DNA of 64,000 nt from Planktomarina temperata RCA23 (GTDB lineage Bacteria; Pseudomonadota; Alphaproteobacteria; Rhodobacterales; Rhodobacteraceae), in assembly GCF_000738435.1 (NCBI RefSeq), contig NZ_CP003984.1, positions 1,984,001 through 2,048,000 of the forward strand. The letters are read 5' to 3'. The position numbers were made by a program, and so were the translations under genes. Below, one piece after another: positions 29,130 to 38,220 of this stretch. The notes beneath the pieces are model-generated. The model searched no databases, was not told the origin of the DNA, and saw only the letters and a list, made by a program, of their open reading frames with translations. Every line of letters begins with the position of its first letter. Positions within the stretch are counted from its first letter, which is position 1.

Positions 29130-31229
29130 ATGCAAAAGCAAGCTGTGCGCCTAGGCGTGGATATTGGCGGCACCTTTACGGATGTCGTTTTGGAGCGCGG
29201 CGGCGCCCTCTTTTCCACCAAAGTCTTAACCACCTATCGCGCCCCAGAAGAAGCCATTGTCGAGGGCATGGCCCGCGTCTGCGCGCAAGCCCAAGTCAAC
29301 CCCGGAGAGATCACCCAAATCATCCACGGCACCACTCTTGCAACAAATGCTTTGATCGAACGCCGCGGTGCTAAGACGGCTTTGATCACGACCGAGGGCT
29401 TCCGCGATGTCATTGAGATGCGCACCGAAAGCCGCTTTGAACAATATGACCTCAACCTCACCCTGCCCCCGCCGCTCCTGCCCCGCAATTTTCGCTACAC
29501 AATCACAGAGCGAATGCAGGCCGACGGCCAAGTGCTTAGGCCGATCAACCGCGCTGAGATCGAAGCCCTGGTCGGGGAGATTAAGCAGGCGGGCTTTGAG
29601 AGCATCGCTGTGGGGTTTCTGCATTCCTACGTTAATGACGCCCATGAGCGCCTTGTGGCTGAGGTTGTATCTGAGAAAATGCCCGACGCCATGCTGTCGC
29701 TGTCTTGCGAGGTCAGCCCGCAGATGCGCGAATATGAGCGTTTCAATACCACCATCGCCAATGCCTATATCAAACCCTTGATGAAAACTTATTTGGGCCG
29801 TCTTAAAGGGCGTTTGAACAGTGAGGGCGCACGATGTCCAATCTTTTTGATGCACTCCGGCGGCGGCATTATCAGCCTGGAAAATGCCGCTGAATTTCCC
29901 GTTCGCCTGGTCGAATCCGGCCCGGCCGGCGGGGCGGTTTTTGCCGCCCATATCGCCGCGCGTCACCAGATTGATAAGGTGCTCTCTTTCGATATGGGCG
30001 GCACCACGGCGAAGATTTGCCTCATCAAAGATCAAACTCCAAAAACCGCCCGTGTCTTCGAGGTTGCGCGCAGCTATCGGTTCAAAAAAGGCTCGGGCAT
30101 GCCCATTTCAATTCCCGTAATTGATATGGTTGAGATCGGCGCCGGTGGTGGCTCTTTGGCCCATGTCGACAGCCTGCGGCAAATCAGGGTTGGGCCAGAA
30201 AGCGCCGGTTCCGAGCCGGGTCCGGCCTGTTATGGCCGAGGTGGCACCCGCCCATCGGTGACCGATGCTGATTTGGTCCTGGGACGGCTGGATCCGGACA
30301 AGTTTGCAGGCGGGCGCATCACGCTGAAGCCGGCAGCGAGCGCAGCCGCGCTTGCCGCGCATTTGGGCGATACGCTCGGTATGGACAGCCAAACTGCCGC
30401 TTTCGGCCTCTCCGAGGTTGTGGATGAAAATATGGCCAATGCCGCGCGGGTGCATGCGGTGGAAAACGGTGAAGATCTCAGCGATTACACGATGATTGCC
30501 TTTGGCGGCGCAGCGCCTTTGCACGCGGGGAGATTGTGCGAGAAATTGGGCATTACCCGCCTCCTCGTGCCCAGTGGCGCAGGGGTCGGGTCTGCAATTG
30601 GCTTTCTGCGCGCGCCATTCAGCTTTGAAGCCACCCGCAGCCACTTCATGCGTTTGGCTGATTTCAGATCGGACCTGGCGACCGGCTTGCTGGCGGAATT
30701 GACTCAGGAAGCCACTGCCTTTGTGCGCAGCTGTGACGCGAAGGCCGAGATCGACGCGCAATACAAAGTCTATATGCGCTATTCGGGACAGGGATGGGAA
30801 ATTCCCGTAGCCTTTGATGCCGCCCTGGCCCAATCTCCCGATGCAGCAAAGTTTGAAGCGCTGTTTGAGCGCGAATACAAAACCCTTTTTGGCCGCAGCG
30901 TCGCCGGTATGGACATTGAGATCACAGTTTGGTCGGTCAATGCCACAACCGCCGCCGCCCCGGCCACAGCCCTGGCGCCCCAGCCAGCTGGCCAGCACTT
31001 GACGGCCACCCATTACCGCAGCCTATTTGATGCGGCATCGGCGCAAATGACACAGGCGGCCCAATGGCGCCGGGCGGATATGGCCATAGGCGCGGAGCTG
31101 GACGGGCCTGCGGTGATTGAAGAAGAGGAAACCACCATCATCGTGCCCAAATCCCGCCGCGCGCGGGCGATGAGTGATGGCTGTATTGAACTGACCGCGC
31201 GGCCAGTAGACAAAGGAGCTGTGCAATGA
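29130..31229 (+). CDS. hyuA: Hydantoinase/oxoprolinase family protein, HyuA-type subunit
   Basis: ATP-dependent hydantoinase/oxoprolinase/acetone-carboxylase alpha-type subunit (699 aa). It begins with LGVDIGGTFTDVVLERGG, the phosphate-binding motif of the ASKHA fold. HGTTLATNALIERRGAKTAL, SFDMGGTTAKICLI and VGPESAGSEPGPACYGRGGT are family signatures. GGAGG sits five bases before ATG 29130; an alternative TTG four codons upstream is rejected because the ribosome-binding site would fall inside it. It overlaps hyuB by four bases (ATGA). Family members open five-membered cyclic amides (hydantoin, N-methylhydantoin, 5-oxoproline) with ATP, or carboxylate ketones. The substrate here is undetermined. 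Confidence 0.9.
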   Translation: MQKQAVRLGVDIGGTFTDVVLERGGALFSTKVLTTYRAPEEAIVEGMARVCAQAQVNPGEITQIIHGTTLATNALIERRGAKTALITTEGFRDVIEMRTESRFEQYDLNLTLPPPLLPRNFRYTITERMQADGQVLRPINRAEIEALVGEIKQAGFESIAVGFLHSYVNDAHERLVAEVVSEKMPDAMLSLSCEVSPQMREYERFNTTIANAYIKPLMKTYLGRLKGRLNSEGARCPIFLMHSGGGIISLENAAEFPVRLVESGPAGGAVFAAHIAARHQIDKVLSFDMGGTTAKICLIKDQTPKTARVFEVARSYRFKKGSGMPISIPVIDMVEIGAGGGSLAHVDSLRQIRVGPESAGSEPGPACYGRGGTRPSVTDADLVLGRLDPDKFAGGRITLKPAASAAALAAHLGDTLGMDSQTAAFGLSEVVDENMANAARVHAVENGEDLSDYTMIAFGGAAPLHAGRLCEKLGITRLLVPSGAGVGSAIGFLRAPFSFEATRSHFMRLADFRSDLATGLLAELTQEATAFVRSCDAKAEIDAQYKVYMRYSGQGWEIPVAFDAALAQSPDAAKFEALFEREYKTLFGRSVAGMDIEITVWSVNATTAAAPATALAPQPAGQHLTATHYRSLFDAASAQMTQAAQWRRADMAIGAELDGPAVIEEEETTIIVPKSRRARAMSDGCIELTARPVDKGAVQ

Positions 31230-32950
31230 TCGCATCCACGCCCCCCCGCACCACCTCTGAGGTGCAGTATCAAGTCATGTGGAACCGCCTGATCTCTGTG
31301 GTGGAAGAGCAGGCGCAAGCGCTGGTGCGAACGGCCTTCTCAACCTCAGTGCGCGAGGCCGGGGATCTTTCTGCCGGGGTCTATGATGCGCAAGGGCACA
31401 TGCTGGCCCAAGCGGTCACCGGCACCCCAGGCCATGTCAATGCCATGGCCGACGCGGTGGCCCATTTCATACGCCGGATTGGCCGCGAAAATTTCGCCCC
31501 CGGCGATATTTACATCACCAATGACCCCTGGGAGGGCACCGGCCACTTACATGACATTACCATTGTAACCCCCAGTTACTACAACGAAACCTTTGTGGGC
31601 TTCTTTGCCTGCACCGCGCATATCGTTGATATCGGGGGCCGAGGGTTTGGAGCGGATGCCAATAGTGTTTATGAGGAAGGTCTCTACATACCCATTATGA
31701 AATTGGCCGATCGCGGCGTGGTGGATCAGACCTTGATGCGGATCATCCGCGGCAATGTGCGCGAGCCTGATCAGCTGGTGGGAGACATCTATGCGCTGGC
31801 CAGCTGCAACGAAATTGGCCACCGCCGCTTGATTGATATGATGAAGGAATTTGAGCTTGCGGATCTGTCTGGGATTTCTGAGTTTATTCTGTCCAACTCC
31901 CGCCGCGCGACACTTGAGCGGATCAACGCGCTGACGCCTGGCATGGCCCGAGGGGAAATGCGCACCGACGGCTATGCGCAGCCGGTTGATCTCAAAGTGC
32001 AGCTCACCATCGAAAAAGACCGTATTTTATGCGATTTTGCCGGCACTTCTGGCCTGGATAAGAAGGGCATCAACTGCCCATTGGTCTACACCAAAGCCTA
32101 TGCCTGCTACGCGCTCAAATGCGCCATAGCCCCAGAGATTCCCAATAACGCGGCCAGTCTGGCGCCCTTTGAAATCACGGCGCCGGACAACACCATCGTG
32201 AATGCCCTGCATCCCGCCCCTGTGGCGCTGCGCCATATCATTGGCCATATGGTGCCCGACGCGGTCTATGCGGCTTTGGATCAATTTTTGCCCGGGCGGG
32301 TGCCTGCGGAGGGCGCGGGGTGCCTGTGCAATTTCCAAGTCTCGCTGCGCCCCCGCAGCGATGCGCCCGCCCCGCCTCATGCCCGGCGCGCAGAGGTTTT
32401 GACCTTCAACTCCGGCGGATCTGGCGCTCGACCCGGTTTGGATGGAATGAACGCCACCGCTTTTCCCAGCGGAGTGATGACCATGCCCGTCGAAGCCACC
32501 GAGCAGGTCGGCCCGGTATTGATCTGGCGCAAAGAGCTGCGTGCCGACAGCGGCGGCGCCGGCCGACATCGCGGTGGATTGGGTCAATATATGGAGGTTG
32601 GAGCCCAAGAGGGTTACGAATTTGACATCCAAGCCATGTTCGATCGCGTCAATCACCCAGCAAATGGTCGCCAAGGCGGATCCAAAGGCGGCGCCACCAC
32701 GATCGCGCTTGACGATGGCGCGCCCATGCGCGGGAAAGGCAAGCAATTTGTGCCCCATGGCAAAAAGGTCATGATGGCTTTCCCAGGTGGCGCAGGCTAC
32801 GGACCTGTCTGCGAACGCAGCACCGCAGAAACCCTCAAAGATCTGGCTGGCGGCTATATCACCGCGCAGGCGGCCGAAGAGCTTTACGGTCTGGCGCCTC
32901 AACAGATCGCCGATGTTCTGGAGCGGGCCAAAAACGGTGAGGCGTTCTAA
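31226..32950 (+). CDS. hyuB: Hydantoinase/oxoprolinase family protein, HyuB-type subunit
   Basis: Partner subunit (574 aa) of the HyuA protein. It contains RLISVVEEQAQALVRTAFST, REAGDLSAGVYDAQGHMLAQ, the metal-site region GTPGHVNAMADAV and NDPWEGTGHLHDITIVTP, and late GGAGRHRGGLGQ. These are characteristic of hydantoinase B/oxoprolinase. Length is normal. It starts with an ATG overlapping the hyuA stop and is followed immediately, without a base between, by the FAD oxidoreductase. Together the two subunits form an ATP-dependent cyclic-amide hydrolase or related enzyme. Confidence 0.9.
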   Translation: MIASTPPRTTSEVQYQVMWNRLISVVEEQAQALVRTAFSTSVREAGDLSAGVYDAQGHMLAQAVTGTPGHVNAMADAVAHFIRRIGRENFAPGDIYITNDPWEGTGHLHDITIVTPSYYNETFVGFFACTAHIVDIGGRGFGADANSVYEEGLYIPIMKLADRGVVDQTLMRIIRGNVREPDQLVGDIYALASCNEIGHRRLIDMMKEFELADLSGISEFILSNSRRATLERINALTPGMARGEMRTDGYAQPVDLKVQLTIEKDRILCDFAGTSGLDKKGINCPLVYTKAYACYALKCAIAPEIPNNAASLAPFEITAPDNTIVNALHPAPVALRHIIGHMVPDAVYAALDQFLPGRVPAEGAGCLCNFQVSLRPRSDAPAPPHARRAEVLTFNSGGSGARPGLDGMNATAFPSGVMTMPVEATEQVGPVLIWRKELRADSGGAGRHRGGLGQYMEVGAQEGYEFDIQAMFDRVNHPANGRQGGSKGGATTIALDDGAPMRGKGKQFVPHGKKVMMAFPGGAGYGPVCERSTAETLKDLAGGYITAQAAEELYGLAPQQIADVLERAKNGEAF

Positions 32951-34159
32951 ATGGCACTGGCGCAGCAAACCCCAAAAGCGCATAGCTATGATATAATCCT
33001 TATTGGCGGAGCTATGTATGGCAGCTCCATCGCCTGGTGGCTCAGCCGCGATCCGGGGTTTGACGGCTCGATTCTTGTGGTGGAGCGGGATCTCAGTTTT
33101 GAATGCGCGTCCACAAGCCACACCAATTCTTGCATCCGTCAACAGTTTTCAAACCCAACCAATATCCAAGTCAGCCAATTTGGCGCGGAGTTTATCAACA
33201 ATTTTCAAAGCTATTTTGATCACGACCCGCGTGTTCCGAAAATCCATATCCAATCTTTTGGCTATATGTATTTGGCCAATACCGCCGCCGGGGCCGAAAG
33301 CCTGCGGCACAGTCAAGCGCTGCAGGCACAAATGGGCGCTGGCACGCGGCATATGACAGCCTCTGAAATTCAGGCCGAATATCCGTTTTATCATGTGGGC
33401 GACATTACCGCAGGCAATCATAACACCGTCAACGAAGGCTATTTTGACGGCGGCACGATTTTTGATTGGTGCAAGCGCGTGGCCCAAGAAAAAGGCGCTG
33501 AATATGTGCAAAATGAGGTTGTGGCGATGGACCGGCACGCAGACCGCATCCACAGCGTGACCCTGGCCTCGGGCGAGAGGCTCAGCTGCGGGCTCGTGGT
33601 CAATTGCACAGGCCCGCGCGCCGCGCAAACTGCGCGTATGGCCGGGCTAGACTTGCCAGTTGAGCCGCGCAAACGCTACAGCTTCGTCTTTGATGCCGAG
33701 CAGCCGCTGGCGCGCGACCTTCCCCTCACCATCGACCCCTCTGGCGTGCATATGCGTTCGGAGGGGCGCTATTATCTTGCCGGCTGTCCGCCCGATGATG
33801 ATGCGCCCGTAGCCTATGACGATTTCACCCAAGACCATAGCATCTGGCAAGAGAAGGTCTGGCCCATCATCGCCGCCCGTGTGCCGCAATTCGAAACGAT
33901 CAAGCTGATCAACAGCTGGGCGGGACATTACGCCTATAACACCTTCGATCAAAACGCGATCATCGGCCCGCATCATCAGGTCGAGAACTTGCTCTTTGCC
34001 AATGGGTTTTCGGGCCACGGCTTGCAACAATCTATGGCCATCGGGCGCGGATTGGCCGAATTTATCACCTATGGCGCCTATCGCAGCATTGACCTTTCGC
34101 CCTTCGCATACAAACGTATCGAAGAGGGCAAACCCTTTTTAGAAAAGGCAGTAATTTGA
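32951..34159 (+). CDS. FAD-dependent oxidoreductase, DAO family (sarcosine-oxidase-like)
   Basis: D-amino-acid-oxidase-fold flavoprotein (402 aa). The FAD motif is present near residue 14 (YDIILIGGAMYGSSIAWWLS), with Ala-Met in place of the more usual second and third glycines. It then has FECASTSHTNSCIRQQFS, a segment common to glycine/sarcosine oxidase relatives, and SWAGHYAYNTFDQNAIIGP and NGFSGHGLQQSMAIGRGLAE near the C-terminus. Enzymes of this class oxidise secondary or primary amines of N-methyl or D-amino acids. It starts at the base after the hyuB stop and overlaps the next gene by four bases, so it belongs to the same operon. A cyclic N-substituted amide opened by HyuAB and then oxidised is plausible but unproven. 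Confidence 0.85.
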   Translation: MALAQQTPKAHSYDIILIGGAMYGSSIAWWLSRDPGFDGSILVVERDLSFECASTSHTNSCIRQQFSNPTNIQVSQFGAEFINNFQSYFDHDPRVPKIHIQSFGYMYLANTAAGAESLRHSQALQAQMGAGTRHMTASEIQAEYPFYHVGDITAGNHNTVNEGYFDGGTIFDWCKRVAQEKGAEYVQNEVVAMDRHADRIHSVTLASGERLSCGLVVNCTGPRAAQTARMAGLDLPVEPRKRYSFVFDAEQPLARDLPLTIDPSGVHMRSEGRYYLAGCPPDDDAPVAYDDFTQDHSIWQEKVWPIIAARVPQFETIKLINSWAGHYAYNTFDQNAIIGPHHQVENLLFANGFSGHGLQQSMAIGRGLAEFITYGAYRSIDLSPFAYKRIEEGKPFLEKAVI

Positions 34160-34995
34160 TGAAAAAACTCGTGTTAACCGGTGCCGCGGGACGGCTGGGC
34201 TCCTATCTGCGCGAACCGCTCAGCCAGATGTGTGACCGCCTGGTCTCCACCGATTGGACCGAGGACATCGGCAAGCTTTATCCCAGTGAGACCTATGTCA
34301 AAGCAGACCTAGGCGATCTGGAGGCCATGGAGGCGGTGCTTGATGGTGCGGATATGGTGGTCCATTTTGGGGCAATTGGCGATGAGGCCGCCTGGGACAA
34401 AATCCTACATTCCAATATCATTGGCGCCTATAATGTGTGGGAAGCAGCCGCGCGCAAGGGGCTGCGCCGCGTGGTCTATGCCAGCTCCATTCATGCGGTG
34501 GGCATGTATCCCAAAACCCAAAGGATCGACACAGAAGTGCCGCACCGCCCAGACACCTACTATGGTTTGGCAAAATGTTTCGCAGAGGATCTTGGCAGCC
34601 TCTATTGGGACAAAAAGGGCATTGAGAGTGTGCATCTGCGCATCCTATCGGCCGCACAGGTCAACAATCCGCGCGCGCTTGGCTCCTGGCTGTCCTATGA
34701 CGATCTGATCCATTTGGTTCAGCAGGCCATCACCACACCGATCACGGGCTTTTGCGTGATCTATGGCGTGTCCAATAATGACCGGGTCACGGTCGACAAT
34801 CACAAGGCGGCCTTCTTGGGATATCGCCCGAAAGACAATGCCGAGCAATGTGCAGAAGAGGTCTTGGCTGCCGCCGATCCGGCAGATCCGCATGATCCCG
34901 GGCAAATGTGCCAAGGCGGGCCCTTCGCTTCGGTGGAGATTGGATTTTCCGGCACGGCCAGCATGAATATCGTGCAAGACAAAAAAGAGATATAA
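34156..34995 (+). CDS. NAD-dependent epimerase/dehydratase, uronate dehydrogenase-like
   Basis: Extended SDR (279 aa) resembling uronate dehydrogenase (Udh), which oxidises hexuronic acids to aldarolactones with NAD. It has the NAD motif LVLTGAAGRLGSYLRE, NIIGAYNVWEAAARKGLRRV, VYASSIHAVGMYPKTQRID, and the catalytic Tyr and Lys in YYGLAKCFAEDLG. FLGYRPKDNAEQCAEE matches the Udh C-terminal region. Catalytic residues are intact, in contrast with the epimerase at 21394. It overlaps the FAD oxidoreductase by four bases. How uronate-type chemistry fits a hydantoinase operon is unclear, so the true substrate may be a different polyhydroxy or cyclic compound. Confidence 0.8.
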   Translation: MMKKLVLTGAAGRLGSYLREPLSQMCDRLVSTDWTEDIGKLYPSETYVKADLGDLEAMEAVLDGADMVVHFGAIGDEAAWDKILHSNIIGAYNVWEAAARKGLRRVVYASSIHAVGMYPKTQRIDTEVPHRPDTYYGLAKCFAEDLGSLYWDKKGIESVHLRILSAAQVNNPRALGSWLSYDDLIHLVQQAITTPITGFCVIYGVSNNDRVTVDNHKAAFLGYRPKDNAEQCAEEVLAAADPADPHDPGQMCQGGPFASVEIGFSGTASMNIVQDKKEI

Positions 34996-35002
34996 TCCAC
35001 CG

Positions 35003-35956
35003 ATGACGGCGGATCCGACCTCTCCCAACTGCTGCGCCCCATCCAGACCGGAGGGCGCCAGCTCGCGGCCTGCCCCGCAATCCATGGGCAGCGGGGCGCA
35101 TCGGGGCGCGCTCTGCCTCATACCGGGCGGGGCGGGCTTGATGGGAACCAACCGGCCGGTCATCAAGCTGGACGGCGAGGCCCCGCAGCGCCGGGTCAAA
35201 CTGAAACCCTTCCTGCTGGGGCAAACCCCGGTGAGCAATGCGGAGTTTTCCCATTTCGCAGAACAGACGGGCTATGTCACAGAGGCTGAGGTTTTCGGCT
35301 GGTCTTTTGTCTTTCACCTCCAAGTTCCCGCGGCCCAAACCACGGTGCAAGGCGCGGCTGGCGCGCAATGGTGGCGGCGGGTCGATGGCGCCGATTGGCG
35401 ATATCCCGCAGGCCCTTTGGGCGCCGAAAGCCTGCCCGATCACCCTGCGGTTCATCTGTCGTGGACGGATGCGCAGGCCTATTGCGCTTGGGCGGGGGGA
35501 CGTCTTCCAAGTGAAGTGGAATGGGAGCATGCCGCCCGTGGCGGTTTGGGGGATGTGACCTATCCTTGGGGCGATGCGCCGCCCGATGATCGCGCGCATC
35601 TGCCCTGCAATATCTGGCACGGCAATTTTCCCAGTCTGAACACCGCCGCCGATGGCTATGCTTTCACCAGCCCGGCGCGCTCTTTTGCCCCCAATGGCTA
35701 CGGGCTCTATGGCATGGCCGGCAATGTCTGGGATTGGACCGCCGATCTGTTTCGCCTCAAATCCCTGTCCAAAGCCGGCAAGGCCCATGCGGCGGCCATG
35801 CGGGGATATCGCGTCATCAAGGGCGGCAGCTTTCTATGCCATGCCTCCTATTGCACGCGCTACCGGATCGCCGCGCGCACGGGCAATTCCCCTGAGAGCA
35901 CCACCAGCCATATGGGATTTCGCATCGCTTTTGACGCGCCGCCCGGGCGCGGCTGA
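35003..35956 (+). CDS. Formylglycine-generating enzyme (sulfatase-modifying factor) family
   Basis: FGE-sulfatase-fold protein (317 aa). FGE converts a Cys in the sulfatase motif CxPxR to formylglycine using copper and O2. The paired active-site cysteines are present in GGSFLCHASYCTRYRIAAR, and the end TTSHMGFRIAF is canonical. LPSEVEWEHAARGG and GLYGMAGNVWDWTADLF are family motifs. The N-terminal SPNCCAPSRP is common in bacterial FGEs. It starts 7 bp after the Udh-like gene, so it is the last member of the hyu operon. No sulfatase or phosphonate monoester hydrolase is encoded in the window, so its client must lie elsewhere or be unconventional. Confidence 0.87.
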   Translation: MTADPTSPNCCAPSRPEGASSRPAPQSMGSGAHRGALCLIPGGAGLMGTNRPVIKLDGEAPQRRVKLKPFLLGQTPVSNAEFSHFAEQTGYVTEAEVFGWSFVFHLQVPAAQTTVQGAAGAQWWRRVDGADWRYPAGPLGAESLPDHPAVHLSWTDAQAYCAWAGGRLPSEVEWEHAARGGLGDVTYPWGDAPPDDRAHLPCNIWHGNFPSLNTAADGYAFTSPARSFAPNGYGLYGMAGNVWDWTADLFRLKSLSKAGKAHAAAMRGYRVIKGGSFLCHASYCTRYRIAARTGNSPESTTSHMGFRIAFDAPPGRG

Positions 35957-35979
35957 CGCAAGCCGCAGCCACCCCGGCC

Positions 35980-37104
35980 CTATGGCCCCGCCGGCGGTTC
36001 AAGATCGGCCAGCCATTCATCGATTTGCGCCACCTTCGGCTGCACTCCCATTTCGGCATAAAGCCCCCGCGCGTGCACCCAATACTGCCGCGCCTCCAGC
36101 AGGTCACCCCGCTTGAAGGCGACAGCGCCGAGATTTGCATAAATCTGAGCCATCCCCTCCTTGCGCCCCAACTCCTCATATCGGGCAAGAGCTTGGTTAA
36201 AATAATCAACCGCGGCATCAAAGTCATCCCGCGCGGCGGCTACGACACCAAGGTTGCCATTCTGCATTGCCATCCCCTCCTTGCGCCCCAACTCCTCATC
36301 TAAGGCAAGGGCTTGAGTGAAATAGTCAACCGCCACCTCCCAGTCACCCCGCGCCATGGCAATTACGCCGAGGTTGGCATAACCGACAGCAATGGCGCGT
36401 TGGTCTTCCTGGGTCCGGCCAAGGTCCAAAACCTGGCGAAGGGCATCTTCAGCGGCCTTCAGATTCCCGAAAATAAGCTCCAATTGGCCAATAGATTCGA
36501 TTGCCGCTATATTTTCCGGGTCGAGGGCATGGGCCCGGCGATAGGCGGCGAGGGAGGCCTGCGGATCCCCGTAAAAGGTTAAGGCGCCCTCCCCCATATG
36601 GAGCTGAACCAAATCCTTGATCGGTCCCTGCTCATAATCTTGAATCAAAGCCCGCAAATCGGGAAGAAGGGCCGCCCCAAGGCTGCCCTGCCCCAAATCT
36701 GCCAAAAGCGCCCGCGCGCGGGATGCCAGCTTATCGTCACCGCCCGCCGCGATTTTCTGTGCGAGTTCAAGCGTGGTCTTCAGCTGGGCAATCAACGCCT
36801 CTTTATCTGCAAGCTCAATGTCGCGCTGGTCCAGCTCTGCGCGGTAGCGATCCAGCAGGTTGTTCAAATGCCCTATGGTTTTTTGATCCACTGGGTCACC
36901 CGTTATAATCAGATCACCGCCCACTTGGGTCACATCACCACCGATGGACACCTGTCCGCTGATATCAAGCGAAGCGTTCGATTTTTGCCATGTATGGAGG
37001 GCCCATCCCGCGCTACTTAATGCAATGACGACTGTCACGATGATCCCCGTTGCAGGGGCATTGCGATTAAGCCAGTAAAACCAATTTTGCGGGTGTTTGT
37101 CCAT
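35980..37104 (-). CDS. Membrane-anchored TPR repeat protein
   Basis: A 374-aa protein with an N-terminal membrane helix (about residues 15-36, ATGIIVTVVIALSSAGWALH). A short beta-rich stretch follows (LDISGQVSIGGDVTQVGGD), then a coiled-coil-like region (about 75-120) and at least four tetratricopeptide repeats to the end. The last repeats share 40-residue units containing ALARYEELGRKEGMA and ALALDEELGRKEGMA. The two corresponding 29-base DNA segments at 36151 and 36271 are identical, spaced exactly 120 bp. Such proteins act as scaffolds; no specific partner is known. The 3' end is 23 bp from the convergent FGE gene. Confidence 0.75.
   Translation of the reverse strand: MDKHPQNWFYWLNRNAPATGIIVTVVIALSSAGWALHTWQKSNASLDISGQVSIGGDVTQVGGDLIITGDPVDQKTIGHLNNLLDRYRAELDQRDIELADKEALIAQLKTTLELAQKIAAGGDDKLASRARALLADLGQGSLGAALLPDLRALIQDYEQGPIKDLVQLHMGEGALTFYGDPQASLAAYRRAHALDPENIAAIESIGQLELIFGNLKAAEDALRQVLDLGRTQEDQRAIAVGYANLGVIAMARGDWEVAVDYFTQALALDEELGRKEGMAMQNGNLGVVAAARDDFDAAVDYFNQALARYEELGRKEGMAQIYANLGAVAFKRGDLLEARQYWVHARGLYAEMGVQPKVAQIDEWLADLEPPAGP
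36151..36299 (-). repeat. 120-bp tandem TPR unit with identical 29-base segments
   Basis: CATCCCCTCCTTGCGCCCCA followed by ACTCCTCAT occurs at 36151-36179 and again at 36271-36299, exactly 120 bp (one 40-residue TPR unit) apart in frame within the TPR protein. The identity at DNA level suggests a recent unit duplication or gene conversion between repeats. Confidence 0.85.
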
Positions 37105-37256
37105 TCAAAGCGTTTGGGTATCAATTAAAAATGTCATGAGTTCAGGGGAGTATCGCCCCATCCGCGGCCCCTGTAAAGCCTATATATTACAACTCCCTAA
37201 AACAAAAACCCCCTCGCTTCCGGCGTTGCGCGAGCGGCAATCCGCCCCCGGCGCGC

Positions 37257-38102
37257 TTATCGCCCATAGGGGTTGGGCGGCGCGGGGGTGAAGCCGGTCA
37301 GCGTTTTGGGCGCATAGATCTCAATCACCAGCGGATGGCATTGCGCCGTGTCGCTGGAATGTTCTGCGCCGCAGTCGCCGCCCGGGCAGGCAGAGAGGCC
37401 GAGGGTGATATCAATCTGCGCCTCCAGCTCAAGAAAATCGCCCGGGCGCACGGGGCTGGCCTTCATGAAATATTGATGCGTGTCGCGGGTAAACCCCGTG
37501 AGCATGAAGACATTGAGCACATCATGCACATGCCGCTCCGCCTCTTCCGGCGGCAGATCAAAGTGCTCGGCCACAGCGCGCGTCAGATTGGAATGGCAGC
37601 AATAGTGATAATCTGAGCCGCTGAGCAGCCGGCCCGTATAGGGATCACAGCGGGTGCCAATCACATCATGCACCGAGCCGCCATCGGCGTCATAGCCATA
37701 CCAGTCCAGCGTGTCACAGGTGATATGCGCCAAGGGCCGCATGAAGGGAAAGCTCGACCAGAGGCTGTCACCCGTGCCGACATGGGTGCCGTGCAGAGCG
37801 CGTGTTTTGCCGCTGTAGAATCGCTCGGCGATGTTGTGGCTGTTCCAAATATTCAAATCCCCCACCTGCGGCCCCTCCACAGATACAATCCGCGCGAAAT
37901 GCCCGGCTGGCACGTCAATGCAGGCGGCCGAGCGGGGCGGTACAGAAAGGCGTTGCAGCAATTCTGCGCCCTCGCGCCGCGCGGCTGAGGCCGCCAGATC
38001 GAGCTGCGGCAGGGTCTCGGTGGGATAGCACACAACCACCGGACGCGCCCGCCGCGCCTGCGCATCTGTGGGTTCTGGGTGCGTGGGATGTTGATGTTTC
38101 AT
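37257..38102 (-). CDS. DUF1989 (urea carboxylase-associated) family protein
   Basis: A 281-aa protein of DUF1989, often encoded beside urea carboxylase or amine-catabolic genes and of unproven biochemical role. It has the signature stretches GHFARIVSVEGPQVGDLNIW and TRALHGTHVGTGDSLWSSFP, then VIGTRCDPYTGRLLSGSDYH with conserved Cys, and NVFMLTGFTRDTHQYFMKAS. CPGGDCGAEHSSDTAQCHPL near the end supplies further Cys/His residues that could bind a metal. It is divergent from the diaminopropionate-ammonia-lyase-like operon across 118 bp, which suggests shared control. Upstream residues 1-30 are low-complexity and may not all be needed. Confidence 0.83.
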   Translation of the reverse strand: MKHQHPTHPEPTDAQARRARPVVVCYPTETLPQLDLAASAARREGAELLQRLSVPPRSAACIDVPAGHFARIVSVEGPQVGDLNIWNSHNIAERFYSGKTRALHGTHVGTGDSLWSSFPFMRPLAHITCDTLDWYGYDADGGSVHDVIGTRCDPYTGRLLSGSDYHYCCHSNLTRAVAEHFDLPPEEAERHVHDVLNVFMLTGFTRDTHQYFMKASPVRPGDFLELEAQIDITLGLSACPGGDCGAEHSSDTAQCHPLVIEIYAPKTLTGFTPAPPNPYGR

Positions 38103-38220
38103 GCGGCCTCTCTATGTCGGTAGGCGCATGTTAATGGCGCGCGGTGAAATTGACAATTCCGCGCTGTGACAGGTCGCATATGGGCTTGCTCTTACGGGCG
38201 CGATGGGCTCCATTTGCGCC

